64,000 nt of DNA from Manis javanica (GCF_040802235.1 NC_133167.1:40980001-41044000), one strand, 5' to 3'; numbered from the stretch's first letter, positions 12,649 through 26,240 are shown. Notes: generated from the letters alone by a model not told the origin. Program-made: numbers and translations.

Positions 12649-12974
12649 TGAATAAAAATGGAAGTTGCTGTGGGGAAATTGGGATTCCTCTGATCAGGAT
12701 CCTCACTGAACCTCAACCACTTGATGATGTAACTGGCCTGTTGTTAGGCTACTGCTTCCACACTTATAGGCAATGAGCTATTAGTGACTGAGTCACTATA
12801 TAAAGAGCTGGCCCAGTCCTCTGGGCGGAGGCAGAGGTTCTAGTGCTTGACCTACCACTGGGAAAACAAGCTGGGTAATAAACCCTTTCGCCCCAAAAAT
12901 CTTCTACTGTCATTTCTTTGGTCACCTTGAATCCATAGTGAATTTGCCTGGGGCTGAAACCCATTGTCAAGACA
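12649..12974 (+). mobile_element. Solo LTR of an endogenous retrovirus (family A, copy 2)
   Basis: Similar along its length to the LTR at 10409-10789, with shared AAAATGGAAGTT near the 5' end, ACTATATAAAGAGCTGG, GTAATAAACCCTTTCGCCCC and CTGGGGCTGAAACCCATTG near the 3' end. It ends AAGACA. It lies 860 bp downstream of HIBCH exon 1, in the same orientation. No clean target-site duplication was found, so the ends are approximate. Confidence 0.8.
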
Positions 12975-15339
12975 GTTGCTTTCCTTCTTTTTTAAAAAAT
13001 CAATGCCTTGAACTTAGTTGTCCCTGTGCCTCTAATCAGCTCATGGAGACTACATGGCAAATCTAAGAAAGTCAGTGCATGTAACCATTGCTGAAGTTGT
13101 GAGCAAATAACCAAATTATCTGAGAAACAAATTGGGAAGTCATGTTTGTTAACAAAATTAACTGTCTTGGGAAAGAATCTGTCATTCCCTGAGTTCAGAT
13201 TGGCTTTATTCCACTCCACATCTCAAGGCGCAGACTGATGGGGTCAGTCCTGGATCAGTTTGCAGGCTTTGATCAGAGATTTGTTTTCCAGGCCCAGCCC
13301 TGGAATGGGTATTTCTCTAGCAAAGCAGAGACCCGAGGGCCAGTGTCATCCAGTCTACAACAGCCTAACCCAGAAATGTATTAAAGAATAGGTTACCTAT
13401 TAACAGAGTGTTTCTGAGAGATAGTAAGGCCTCTGTACTGTGGTTGACACTGTTGAGCAGTCCCTCTGGAACTTTGGTCTCCCTTGGCTTTTCTGACACT
13501 GTCTTGCTTCCTTTGAACACTCCATGACTTGGTAAGTTACTGTAGTACCAATACAGCCATGGAACTTATTTTTTTCCCAAATAGTGTACCTCTTTCTGAA
13601 AATAATTCTCAGCTGTGTATGTCTAACCTTGATTTAGCCTGAGCTCCATTTCTAGTCACAAAGACCCAAATGTCTCATTTATACCTCAGTGTAAATTTGC
13701 ACTTAAGTGGGACCTTTACCTGTACTTTCAACTTCTTGGCACTATCATTGTTCTAGATTCCTAAAATTATCCAAGTTCTTCCACACTTCCAATCCTTCTC
13801 CTCTTGTTGATTGGCATCTGAACCATCCTCTCAAAATTTATCACCTGTTCGTTTTACAGAAACTCGATTGGTGGATTTACCTCTTCCCAGTTTGGATAGG
13901 TTCTGCACATGGCTGACAGATAAATGTTGCCAAAGTTTACTTCAATGCCTGCCATTCCTCTGTTCAGAAGCTCTTAAAGGTGTCCTTCTACCTATGGAAT
14001 AAAAAACTTCACTGCTTGGGTTTCAAAGATTTGGCCCCAGTTTACTTCATGACTTCAACAGTACCTCTTGCTGTGTTCTAGCTTCTGGGTGGTACTGTCC
14101 TAGGCATTTCTCTTATCTTGCCTGGACTCCTGGCTGTTCTGTTTCTTATGTAAAGCCCTTGAAGTTCCAAAGGAGAGCAGACAAGAAACAAATATTTAAG
14201 CAAGAGTAATGCCTAGTTACCATTTCTTATAACTGTCTTAAAGGAAAAGTGTAATTATGAGGATTCTGAAAGGAAGAGGGATCAGGGAGCCTCTTCAAAG
14301 TTAAAGTTGATCCTTAACAGTACTCAGCCCCTTCTCCATCTGCTCTGTATGTTGCGGTACTGCATTACTGTGGATCTTGCTTCTCGGACTGCCTCTTTTT
14401 CTTTGGTTTCTGAAGGCTCAATATTTGCTTCTCTGCTTTTTCTATGCTAGGAGTCACAATTCCAAATGCACAGGCAAAGAAGGAATGAAGCATTGAGTGG
14501 CGCTGGGTCAATGGCAGCAGTGGGGAACTGGAGCGCCCTGTCTAATGGAGACAGTGTCTCAGCCCCAGGCATTGTTACCATTGTAAAATGTACACCCAGG
14601 GTTTTTTTCCTGGAAAAGTTGGAAAAGTGCATTGTTAGGTGAAATCTCTTAATTTTTCAATGTTTGTAACTTTAAAACACTGCTGACGAAACAAAACACA
14701 TTTGTAGACCTGGGCGGCCTTCAGGCCACTGGTTTTTAACTGCAGCTTTCTCACCATTCTTCATAGACAGCTGAGAGGTTCTTATGCCTTACGGATGTCT
14801 CTGCGTGTGACTTCCTGATGTGTCTTTAGTCATCACTTCAGTCAGCAAGTCATTTTTCTTTGAAACTCCAGTGTCTCTTCTCCATTTGCAGTTGAATATT
14901 CCTACTTGTGTCAGTACAAACACAAGTTAAAAATGGAATTCATATTTCATTCTACAAACCATCTAGTTTCCTTCCCAGCCCTTTCAGTACTTGTATTGTC
15001 TTAGCTATCCTTGCTTGAAATCTTGGAGTCATTCTGACAAAATTCTTTTGTTTTCCATTGAGCGTTTACTTCACAATGACTTAATAAATCATTCCTTTCT
15101 GTTTCCGTAACTGCTGTTCTTCAGTTAATGCCTAAATTACTTGGCCTTGGACCTAATTTTCTGCTCTATTCACATTCTGCCTTGCCTACTTCTGATGTAT
15201 AATAATCTTCTTTAAGCATTATTTTCAATATGTCATAAACAGTTTCATGAAAAGCTGTATAATCTTTATAAAAGAACCCATGTGTGCTTTATTGGACATA
15301 TACAAAAATATCCTAGGTAAGCTTTTCATCCTTCTAAGG
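12975..15339. other. HIBCH intron 1, no gene; possible old repeats
   Basis: No exon or RNA gene was recognised. 14600-14760 (GGTGAAATCTCTTAATTTTT ... GGGCGGCCTTCAGGCCAC) resembles an old hAT-type DNA transposon end. 13940-14140 may be another ancient repeat. Both are low confidence. Confidence 0.4.
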
Positions 15340-15510
15340 TAGTTGTTTTTAGCTTCGAATAACAATCACCTGGAGAGTTTGTTAAAACACAGGTTTCTGG
15401 GTCTCAACCGTTTCTGATTCAGTCCGTCTGCAGTGGGGCCAGTAATGTGCATTTCTAACAGGTTCCCAGGAACCACACTTTGAGAACCACTTCCCCGAGC
15501 AGCCAAGTTG
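15340..15510. repeat. MER5A-like hAT-Charlie DNA transposon
   Basis: Diagnostic phrases include TTTCTGATTCAGTCCGTCTG, AATGTGCATTTCTAACAGGT and CACACTTTGAGAACCACTT at the right end. An old non-autonomous element. Confidence 0.82.
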
Positions 15511-17566
15511 ACCATCAGATGGAGGAAATAAGCCTGATAGAGTGAATTAGTGAATTAGCAGCAGCTGAAATGTGCATGTGCTCTTCACCAAATGACTATT
15601 TGGGAACTAATAGGAAGGAAAGATGACCATAAATTCAGTATTTCTTAGAGACTCTGAATATTCAAATATGTTTTTTGAGATGTAAAAGTTAATATCAGAT
15701 CTTAAATAGCAGCTGAATATAAGTTGGACAAATAAAACTAATATGATCATATAGAATCTGGCTTCTTGTTTTATAGTAATTGGTCCAGAGATTTTTGTGA
15801 CCTATAAATGCCATGCACAGTGCTTTGCACATGCATTTAATAGGTTTACATCAACTATTTTTCAGAAAAATTAAATTCTCACAAATAAAACCGGGACTTG
15901 AAGCTACGTCTGTGTTTCTGGTCATTCTTTGTGCTTAAACTGCCACATAAGACCTGCCAATTTGGCAGCATTATTTTTGACCTTGAACTGGCATTGGGCT
16001 ACTGGCCACATTAAGAAACTCAAGGTTATTTTGAATCTTGGGTCTAAAGAATTCAGTGTTTAGATTTTTGGTATTTCAATTTTTTCTATTTGGAAAAAAT
16101 TTTAGAAATGGTGCTTTAGGATAAGTATAGTTCAGATTTTAAAAGTATATGAAATCCCTGTTTGGAAAGCACCCTTAAATAAGCCAGGATGTGTCACTCC
16201 TGTTTAATTTTTATAAAATAGATTTTTAAATTTAATCTATTATGAATTTTATAAAACTATTATAAATCTAAATTTATAAAAATTTCATTTTTATAAAATA
16301 GATTTTTAAAAATAGTTATGCCTGTGACCCACCTCTGGAGTTTGGTTTAATTGGTCTTGCATGTCATCTGGGCTTTGAAATGTTCACAGGAGTCCCCCTG
16401 TTCTAATGTGCAGATAGGTAAAACTGCTGGGAAAAGAATATTTTACTTGTTACCAAAATTCAAAGTATGCTAGTCCAGGAATATAAAGTGTGACTGATTT
16501 AAAGAAATTAATGTAGTATTAAATTTGAATATAATATAAAAGTCAAAATACACATTCTGAAAAGTTAGGTGGATTACAAATATTTTTACAAATTCATCTA
16601 AAATGTGACTACGAGTGGTAACATTGGTCATATTTGCTCTTTTTTCATGCCTCAGTTAAACTATTGCCTTTCAAATCTCAAAATATACTTGAAAAAGTTA
16701 ATAAACTGGCACTTTATCAGGTCCGTCAGACAGTATAGTTATATACACATGTGCACAGTCATCAAGCTGCTGCTGTTACTGATTTCAGCTTTAACCTCTC
16801 TCCATACATCTTAAATATCAATTCTTGTTTAGTGTGCATCCCAGTATATTCTGACAATATTTTTATGTGCACTATATTCTGAGTTTCTCAAAGGCAAGAG
16901 TAGTAGTGTCTTTTGGGGAACTTTAAAAAAGCCCCAAAGCGTAAAGTTTTGATTTGATAAATTCTCACAAACTGAACCTACCCATCTCACTGGCACCTGG
17001 GTCGAGAAACAAGACTGAACTAGCATCCTGGAAACTCCTTGGGCCCTTTCCAGTCACTCCCCTCCCCCATGTTGCTTTTACTTTCTTATTTAACTATAAC
17101 ATGTAAAAGACTTAAGTGTTTTATTCTGAAGTCTATAGGCTCAGTACACTTTTGCATATTGTTAAACAGTCCTCGAACCACCATCTGGATAGAGACAATT
17201 TCCAGCCTTCTATGTTTCCTCATGCCCTCTCCTGGCTTCCCCAACCTCCACCATTCTGTTATTGCTGATCATTTTTACAAATTGGTGTCTTCAGCTTTGA
17301 ATTCCTAGCCCAACAACCCCTTTTTAAACAACAGTTTAGAAGTGTGTTGTGTTTGTTTTGTAGCTTGCTTGCTTTCCAAGTTCTGTCCTAAGTATTACAC
17401 ATTTTAAATATTTTTATTGGCTGTGTAATGGTTTTATAACGGTCAGGCCACCTCTGGTAATATTTTATAAACTAAGGGAGGAGGAGTGAGCCCCCGGGCC
17501 TGTGGTGTGTGGGGAAGCTGCTGCGTGCCCCCTTCACATCCCTCCTCCTCTCCCTCCTCTCCCCCA
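15511..17566. other. HIBCH intron 1, nothing recognised
   Basis: AT-rich sequence without recognisable repeats or exons. A local palindromic AT stretch (ATTTTTATAAAATAGATTTTT twice, about 16210-16310) is present. 17470-17566 is CT-rich and immediately precedes the SET retrocopy. Confidence 0.5.
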
Positions 17567-19165
17567 GGCTGAAGAGACTGAACAGCACGAAGCCTTTGGA
17601 CATATTGACAAAGTACAAAATGAAACAATCTTGATGAATGAGCCGAGGAGATTATGGAAGTAGAATAGAAATACAAATGCCAATGAGCACTTTTTTCAGA
17701 AGAGGTCAACACACTGATTGCCCAAATCCTAAGTTTTGTGGTGACAATGTTTGCCAATCATCCACAAGTATCTGTACTGCTTGGGGAGGGGGATGAAGTG
17801 GTGCTGTGTTATTTGACAAGAGTGGAAGTGATAGAATTTGAAGATACTGTATCAGGTTGCAGAATAGTTTTTTGTTTTGATGAAACCCTTACTATGAAAA
17901 TGAAGTTCTCTCCAAAGCATTTCATCTGAATAGAGTGGTGCTCTAGTTCACTAGTTCATAGTTCACTGAAATTAAGAGGAAATCTGAAAAAGATTTGACA
18001 AAACATTCAATTCAAAACTAGACAAAAGCTGGCAGGAAAAGAGCCTGAGGAACCAGAGACCTTTACCCAGTTCAGTGAGCCTTGTGATGCAGGAGAGGTC
18101 ATCTAGGATGATGGTTGGCCAAATCCTTTACAGCACGACTTGGTTCTTAACATGGACAATGAAGAAGGGGAAGAAGATGAAGGTGAGAGAGAGGGAGAGG
18201 ACGGAGCCAGTGGACCTTCTGATGGATTAGTACTAATGCAGCACGGATGGATTCTGACTTTTAAAATGTTCTCCAGTCCCTGGGAGCAAGTTGTAGTCTT
18301 TTTTTCCTCTTCCCTGGTGCATAGTCACCCTGTCTTTTGAGGTGTCATTTCTTTCCTTTATTCCCTGGTTTTCAACTGATTTTGGGCATGCCTTGAGCAG
18401 AGTACAATGGGAAAAGAATCTCTAACTCTTTCTGTTCCAAATTCATTTTTATTCCTTCCTGTCTGAACAAAAACTTGATGGAATTAATGACACCATGCTC
18501 TGTGGGGAAAAAGATGAACCTTTGGCTCCCTTTGCTTTGTGGAAGCTGGAGGGTGTTAGGCTTCTGTGTGGTAGGACATAACAGAATTCCAGCATTTTTC
18601 TCCTTTCTGTGTATATTGGGCTCCAAGATTACCCTGTCTCCATGTGACTGTGCACAGTGAGCATTTACCAACCTGTTTCTGTCAACGTTCTCTTGTTTAA
18701 AAAAGAAGAAAAAAATGGGGCTATAAAAGGTCAGCAAAGGGTGGGCTTGAGATGTTTGGGTGGGTTAGTGGCATTTTGACAACATGGCTTCTCCTTTGAC
18801 ATGTTTAACTGTGATGCTCAGAGGCCATCCTTGTAATTTAAGATGATACTTTCAGAAAGAAATTCTCTCCTAGTGATGACTGGAGCCCTGCCACTTGGTG
18901 GGTGAATGAGCAGAACCTGCAGGGGCTTATTTGGATTTGACATTTTCTCCTGTGGTTTTGTTTCTGTGGATTTTTAAATTTTCTTTTTGTTTCACTGGAA
19001 AGATGATCAGTTTTAAATGTTAAAATTGTACAAGTTGCTTTGTTAAAACTAAATGTGTACAAGAAAATTCCTGTATTGTTAACTGACTTTGTAACAGTTT
19101 TCCCCTTCTGTAAATAATTGTGAACACCTTTATAATCAAACTTTATATCGTATCTTTGAGATTTT
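17567..19165 (+). pseudogene. SET: Processed pseudogene of SET (retrocopy with 3'UTR)
   Basis: An intronless, mutated copy of the mRNA for SET/TAF-I, a nucleosome-assembly-family histone chaperone and PP2A inhibitor, lying in HIBCH intron 1 in the same orientation. Recognisable pieces in order: a segment like EHIDEVQNE near 17597-17630; the Phe-Phe-Gln-Lys-Arg-Ser region near 17690; NHPQVSVLLGEGDE at about 17755-17795, followed by YLTRVEVIEFED; a Glu/Asp-rich acidic tail at 18151-18210; then a long 3'UTR resembling the SET 3'UTR. The frame is broken by stops (for example after KHFI at about 17927) and by deletions in the acidic tail, so no protein is expected. Both ends are uncertain: no poly(A) tract or target-site duplication is obvious. 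Confidence 0.88.
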
Positions 19166-19684
19166 TTAAATACAAGTTCTTGTGGAATTTACTAGGTCTA
19201 AGGGTATGATCATTTTATAAGTTATGGATCTGTATTTCCAGATTGCTTACTAGAAAGGCAGTATCAATTTATATATCTTAGAGCAATGTCTGAGAATGCC
19301 TGTTGCATCTTTATCAAACTTTTTTTAAGTAATAGATTTTATTTATTTTTATTAAGATATTATTGATATACACTCTTATGAAGGTTTCACATGAAAAAAC
19401 AATGTGGTTACTACTTTCACTCCTGTTATTGTGTCCCCCTCATACCCCATTGCAGTCACTGCCCATCAGTGTAGTAAGATGCCACAGTCACTATTTGCCT
19501 TCTCTGTGCTACACTGTCTTCCCCCTGACCCCCCACACCATGTGTGCCAATCATAATACCCCTCAGTCCCCTTCTCCCTCCCTTCCCACTCGTCCTCTGA
19601 CACCCCTCCCCTTTGGTAATTGCTAGTCCCTTCTTGGAGTCTGTGAGTCTGTTGCTGTTTTGTTCCCTCAGTTTTGCTTCGTTG

Positions 19685-22600
19685 TTATACTCCACAAATC
19701 AGGGAAATCATTTGGTACTTGTCTTTCTCCACCTGGCTTATTTCACTGAACATAATATCCTCCAGCTCCATCCATGTTGTTGCAAATTGCAGAATTTGTT
19801 TCTTTCTTATGGCTGAGTAGTATTCCATTGTGTATATGTACCACATCTTTTTTATCCATTCATCTATGGATGGACACTTAGGTTGCTTCCATATTTTAGC
19901 TATTGTAGATAGTACTGCAATAAACACAGGGGTGCATATGTCTTTTTGAATCTGAGAAATTATATTCTCTGGGTAAATTCCTAGGAATGGTGTTCCTGGG
20001 TCAAATGGTATTTCTATTTTTAGTTTTTTGAGGAACCTCCATATTGCATTCCACCATGGTTGAATTAGCTTACATTCCCCCCAGCAGTGTAGAAGGGTTC
20101 TCCTTTCTCCACATGCTGGCCAGCATGTGTTGTTGTTAGACTTTTTCATACTGGCCATGCTAACTGGTGTGAGGTGATATCTCATTGTGGTTTTTTTTGT
20201 GTTTCCCTGATAATTAGTGATGTGGAGCATCTTTTCATGTGCCTATAGGCCATCTGAATTTCTTCTTTGGAGAAGTGTCTGTTCAGATCCTCTGCCCATT
20301 TTTTAATTGGATTATTTGCTTTTTGTTTGTTGAGGCATGTGAGTTCTTTATATATTTTGAATGTTAACCCCTTGTCAGATATTTCATTTACAAATATATT
20401 CTCCCATACTGTAGGATGCCTTTTTGTTCTGTTGATGGTGTCCTTTGCTGTACAGAAACTTTTTAGTTTGATGTAGTCCCATGTGTTCATTTTTGCTTTT
20501 GTTTCCCTTACTCTATGAGCTGCATTCAGAAAAAAGTTGCTCATATCGATATTCAGGAGCTGATTTTGCCTATGTTATCTTCTAAGAGTTTTATGGTTTC
20601 ATGAGTTACATTCAGGTCTTTGATCCATTTTGAGTTTACCTTTGTGTATGGGGATAGACAATAATCCAGTTTCATTCTCTTGCATGTAGCTGCCCAGTTT
20701 TGCCAGCACCAGTTGTTGAAGAGGCTGTCATTGTATGTCCCAGGCTCCTTTATGATAGATTAATTGGCCATATATACATGGGTTTATATCTGAGCTATCT
20801 AGTCTGTTCCATTGGTCTATGGGTCTGTTCTTGTGCCAGTACCAAATTGTCTTGATTGCTGTGGCTTTGTAGTAGAGTTTGAAGTTGGGGAGTGTAATCC
20901 CCTGCTTTATTCTTCCTTTTCAGGATTGTTTTGGCTATTTGGGGTCTTTTGTGGTTCCACATGAGTCTTAGAATTATTTTCTCTAGTTCGTTGAAGAATG
21001 CTGATGGTATTTTTATAGGAATTGCATTTAATTTTATAGATTGCTTTAGGCCGGATGGCCATTTTGACAATATTAATTCTTCGTATCCATGAGCACAGGA
21101 TGTGTTTTCATTTATTGGTATCTTCTTTAATTTCTCTCATGAGTGTCTTATAGTTTTCAGTGTATAGGTCTTTCACTTCCTTTGTTAGGTTTATTCCTAG
21201 GTATTTTATTCTTTTTGATGCAATTGTGAATGGAATTGTTTTCCTGATTTCTCTTTCTGCTAGTTCATTGTTAGTGTATAGGAAAACAACAGATTTCTGC
21301 AGATTAATTTTGTATCCAGCAACTTTGCTGAATTCAGATATTAGATCTAGTAGTTTTGGAGTGGATTCTTTAGGGTTTTTTATATACAATATCATGTCAT
21401 CTGCAAAGAGGGACAGTTTAGCTTCTTCTTTACTAATATGGATGCCTTTTATTCCTTTGTGTTGTCTGATTGCCATGGTGAGGACCTCCAGAACTATGTT
21501 TAATAAAAGTTGAGAGAGTGGGCATCCTTGTCTTGTTCCCGATCTTAAAAGAAAGGCTTTCAGCTTCTTGCTGTTAAGTATGATGTTGGCTGTGGGTTTG
21601 TCATATATGGCCTTTATTATGTTGAGGTACTTGCCCTCTATACCCATTTTGTTGAGAGTTTTTATCATGAATGGGTGTTAAATTTTGTCCGATGCTTTTT
21701 TGGCATCTGTGGAGATAATCATGTGGTTTTTGTCCTTCTTTTTGTTGATGTGGTGGATGATGTTGATGGATTTTCTAATATTTTACCATCCTTACATCCC
21801 TGGAATAAATCCTACTTGATTATGATGGACGATCTTCTTGATGTATTTTTGAATTCGGTTTGCTAATATTTTGTTGAGTACTTTTGCATCTATGTTCATC
21901 AGGGATATTGGTCTGTAATTTTCTTTTTTTGTGGTGTCTTTGCCTGGTTTTGGTGTTAGGGTGATGCTGGCCTCATAGAATGAGTTTGGAAGTATTCCTT
22001 CTTCTACTTTTTTGGAAACTCTAAGGAGAATGGATGTTGGATCTCCACTAAATGTTTAATAAAATTCAGTGGTGAAGCCATCTGCCCCAGGGGTTTTGTT
22101 CTAAGGTAGGTTTTTGATTATCAGTTCAATTTTTTTGCTGGTAATTGATCTGTTCAGATTTTCTGTTTCTTTCTGGGTTGGTCTTGAAAGGTTGTATTTT
22201 TCCAGAAAGTTGTCCATTTCTTCTAGGTTATTCAGTTTGTTAGCATATAATTTTTCATAGTGTTCTCTAATAAATCTGTGTATTTCTGTGGTGTTCATAG
22301 TGATTTTTCCTTTCTCATTTCTGATTCTGTTTATGTGTGTAGACTGTCTTTTTTTCTTGAGAAGTCTGGCTTGGGGTTAACTATTTTGTTTATTTTCTCG
22401 AAGAACCAGCTCCTACTTTCTTTGATTCTTTCTGTTGTTTTATTCTTCTCGATTTTATTTATTTCTGCTCTAATCTTTATTATGTCCCTCCTTCTACTGG
22501 CTTTGGGCCTCATTTGTTGTTCTTTTTCTACTTTCATTAAATGTGTGTTTAGGCTGCTCATATGGGATTGTTCTTTTTTCCTGAGGTACTCCTGTCTAGC

Positions 22601-23529
22601 AATATACTTCCCTCTTAACATCACTTTTGCTTCGTTTCACAGATTTGGCACTGAATTATTGTTGTCATTTGTCTCCATATATTGCTTCATCTCTGTTTTT
22701 ATGTAGTCATTGATCCTTTGGTTATTTAGGAGCATGTATTTAAGCCTCCATGTGTTTGTAAGTGTTTTCATTTTCCTTGCGTAATTTATGTCTAGTCTCA
22801 TACCCTTGTGGTCTGGATGCTGGTTGGTACAATTTCAATCTATTTTAATTTACTGAGGCTCTTTTTGTGGCCTAGTATATGATCTATTCTTGAAAGTGTT
22901 CCATGTGCACTTGAGAAGCATGTGTATCCTCTTTCTTTTGGTTGGAGAGTTCTGTAGATGTCTATGAGGTCCATCTGTTCTACTGTGTTGTTCAGTGCCT
23001 CTGTCTTCTTTACTTATTTTCTGTCTGGTTGGTGTGTCCTTTGGAGTGAGTGGAGTGTTGAAGTCTCCTATGAGTCTTCAAATGAATGCATTGCATTCTA
23101 TTTCCTCCTTTAATTCTGTTAGTATTTCTTTCACATATGTAGGTGCTCCTGTGTTGGGTGCATAGATATTTATAATGGTTATATCTTCTTGTTGGATTGA
23201 CCCCTTTATCATTATGTAATGTCCTTCATTCTCTCTTATGACTTTCTTTGTTTTAAAGTCTATTTTGTCTGATCAAAGAATTGTAACATGGACTTTTTTC
23301 TCCCTGTTAGTTGCATGAAATATCTTTTTCCATCCCTTCACTTTTAGTCTGTGTATGTCTTTGAGTTTGAAGTGAGTCTGTCATAGGCAGCATATAGTTG
23401 GGTCTTGTTTTTTATCCATTCAGTGACTCTATGTCTTTTGATTTGTGCATTCAGACCATTTACATTTAGGGTGATTATTGTTAGGTATGTATTTATTGCC
23501 ATTGCAGGCTTTAGATTTGTGATTACCAA
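19685..23529 (-). pseudogene. L1 ORF2 remnant
   Basis: ORF2 of the decayed L1, split into at least six open segments by stops and frameshifts. Recognisable parts include the endonuclease start ([16 protein letters not shown] near 23470), the RT domain with [11 protein letters not shown] and LFADDMILY at about 21540-21400, and the C-terminal SIDEWIKKMWYIYTMEYYSA at about 19850. Not functional. Confidence 0.88.
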
Positions 23530-23733
23530 AGGTTCAAGGGTAACTTCCTTACTATCTAAGAGTCTAACTTAACTTAGTATGCTATTAAAAACACAATCTA
23601 AAGGTTCTTTTTTCCCCTTCATGCTTTTTCCCCCCCTTCATTCTTTATGTATTAGGAATCATATTCTCTACTCTTTGTCTGTCCCTTTTTATTACCTCTG
23701 GTGACAGCTATTTAGCCTTAGGAATACTTCCAT

Positions 23734-24530
23734 CTATAGCAGTCCCTCCAGAATACACTGCAGAGATGGTTTGTGGTAGCTAAATTCTCTTAGCTTTTGC
23801 TTATCTGGAAATTGTTTAATCCCTCCTTCAAATTTAAATGATAATCTTACCAGATAAAGTATTCTTGGTTCCAGGCCCTTCTGCTTTATTGCATTAAATA
23901 TATCATGCCACTCCCTTCTGGCCTTTAAGGTTTCTGCTGAGAAGTCTGATATTAGCCTGATGGGCTTTCCTTTGTATGTGATTTTATTTCTCTCTCTGGC
24001 TGCTTTTAATAGTCTGTCCTTATCCTTGATCTTTGCCATTTTAATTCTTATATGTCTTGGTGTTGTCTTCTTTGGGTCCTTTGTGTTGGGAGATCTGTGC
24101 ACCTTCATGGCCTGAGAGACTATCTCCTTCCCCACATTGGGGAAGTTTTTAGCAATTACCTCCTCAAAGACACTTTCTATCCCTTTTTCTCTCCTTCTTC
24201 TGGTACCCCTATAATACGAATATTTTCCGTTTGGATTTGTCACACAGTTCTCTCACTATTCCTTCATTCCCAGATATCCTTTTTCCTCTCTGTGCCTGAG
24301 CTTCTTTGTATTCCTCTTCCCTAGTTTCTGTTTCATTTATCATCTCCTCCACCATATCCAACCTGCTTTTAATACCCTCCATTGTGCTCTTCAGTGATTG
24401 GATCTCCGTCCTAAATTAATTCCTGAGTTCTTGAATATTTTTCTGTACCCCCATGAGCATGTTTATGATTTTTATTTTGAAATCTCTTTCAGAAGGATTT
24501 ATTAATTCACTCTCACTTGGTCCTTTCTCT
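23734..24530 (-). pseudogene. L1 ORF1 remnant
   Basis: Part of ORF1 of the decayed L1. The longest clean piece (24243-23734) still shows an RRM-type stretch (KDPKKTTPRHIRIKMAKIKD) and the C-terminal domain (SDFSAETLKARREWHDI, RILYLVRLSF). The coiled-coil part toward 24530 is interrupted by stops and frameshifts. It is similar along its length to the intact ORF1 at 45842-46732. Confidence 0.85.
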
Positions 24531-25544
24531 GGTTTTGAGATTTTGCTTTGAACCAGGTTCCTTTGACGTTTCATATTTGTATGTGGCGCCCTCAAGTGTC
24601 CAGAAGCTCTACTCTGTGGAGCTGCTCAGTCCCTGGAGTGATATCGGGAGTTGCAGGGGAGTGGTACTGGTGTCTGGGAGGAGGAAAGAGTTGTTTCCTG
24701 CTTCCTGGCTTCTATGCCTGTCTCCACTGCCAGAACCAGTGGGCAGAACATACCAGTGTAAGCCTCTATGCTTTGTGTTTGTAGCTGCCGTAGGCAGGGC
24801 TGTTCTATGGGTGGTCTGATGCCAGGGCAGGGGCTGCCGGTTTGCGAGCCAGGTGCAGGCTACCCAGGAGGAAGACACATCAGGCTGTGTATCATGGTGG
24901 GGGGCCTTGGAGCTACGTAGCCAGCCAGGGGGATGGAGCGCCTGAAGATCAAGAAAGTTCCCAACGTGCTGGGCAGAGTGCACCTGGACAATTTTGTCTA
25001 CCTGTCCTTCCTTCTGAGCAGTAAGCTCTGTGCAATCCTTGCCCCTTTAGCAGCCCTCTCACTGTTAGGAAGTGTCTCAGACTGCCTGTCCAGAGCAGCT
25101 GATATGAATTCCTGTTTTCCACAAGCAGCTGGAATCTCTGTCTCTCTAGGTATTTTGTCTGTCTTAGCTTTCCAACCCCACTACTCACCAGAGCACCATG
25201 TAATGTAGGTTCGTGCTCCCAGACAGATGCCCAGGGCTAGGTGTTCAGCGGTCCCAAGCCTTCCACTTCCTCCCTGCTCTGTTTCTCTTTCTCCAGCCAG
25301 TGACCTGGGGTGGGGGAAGGGCTTGGCTCCTGCCAGATCGCGGCTTTAGTACATTGCCCTGTTCTGTGAAGTCTGCTCTTTTCTCAAGGTGAATGAAGTC
25401 TGGTACAGCCTTCTTTCCTGTTGCTCTTTCAAGATCAGTTATATTAATTATATTTTCTTATTATATGTGGTTTTAGGAGAAGGTCTCTGTGTCACCTCTC
25501 ACCATTTAATCCAATCCCCTAGATTTTATTTTTTTAAGAGGTAT

Positions 25545-26100
25545 TTTAGGTTTACAGAAAACAGAAAAGTTTCACAACTGTATGGCATGTCTCTACCATC
25601 AGACTTGGAGACTGATTTCACTGCCCTAAACATCCCTGTGCTCCACCTAATCTTTCCTCTCCACCTCCCTCAAACCCCTGGTAACCACTGATCTTTTTAT
25701 TCTCACCATAGTGTTATATTTTTCAGAATGTCCTATACTGGAATCAAATAGTATATAGCCTTTGCAGATTGACTTCTTTTGCTCAGAAATATGTATTCAA
25801 AGTTCCTGTATGTCTTTTCGTGGAGTGATAGCTGATTTCTTTTTATCACAGAGTGATACTCCATTGTATAGGTATAGCACAGTTTATCTATACCTATTAA
25901 AGGACCTTTTGTTTACTTCCATGTTTTGGCTATTATGAATAAAGGTACCATAAACATTCATGTGCCAGTTTTTTTGTGAATGTAAGTTTTCATCTCATTT
26001 GGGTAAATAGCCAGGAGTGCAATTGCTGGATCATATGGTAAGAGTATGTTTAGTTTTGTAAGAAATTGCCAAACTTTATTCCAAAGTACCATTTTGTAAA
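25545..26100 (-). repeat. Ancient L1 3' fragment next to exon 2
   Basis: Antisense L1 tail text: ACTCCATTGTATAGGTATAG, TGTTTTGGCTATTATGAATA, CAATTGCTGGATCATATGG. It ends about 140 bp before exon 2. A short related scrap may lie at about 19210-19325, on the other side of the full-length L1, implying that the L1 inserted into an older repeat. Confidence 0.75.
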
Positions 26101-26240
26101 TGTGAGTTAAAACTTCTTTTTTTTTTACTTTTTGTTCTAGTTCCTTTTAGAGGAGACTCAAGCAAAAAGAATGTAGTATTTTTACACTGAGACATGACTA
26201 CCCATATTACTGTGTTCATTGTATTGTACATTTCTTTCAG

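Larger units (their letters stand above)
19333..25536 (-). mobile_element. Full-length but decayed L1
   Basis: A second complete L1, antisense in HIBCH intron 1. The imperfect duplication TAGATTTTATTT flanks it at 19333-19344 and 25520-25531. In minus-strand order there is a GC-moderate 5'UTR (about 25519-24540), an ORF1 remnant, an ORF2 remnant and a 3'UTR ending near 19351. The 3' end resembles the tails at 4534-4756 and 53802-53977 and lacks the extra 1.8-kb module. Its 5'UTR shows none of the 210-bp monomers. It is older than the element at 39.6-48.4 kb, as all reading frames are interrupted. Confidence 0.9.

Noticed and set aside
16200-16315. AT-rich palindromic repeats (TTTATAAAATAGATTTTT)
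   Set aside because: Low-complexity intron sequence; no sign of an RNA gene or transposon end.
17738-17929. 63-codon frame resembling part of SET
   Set aside because: Only a fragment of the SET retrocopy, with flanking stops and no acidic tail in frame; not a gene.
24517-25208. Cluster of 60-124 codon frames on both strands
   Set aside because: They lie in the GC-richer 5'UTR of the decayed L1 and have no independent support.
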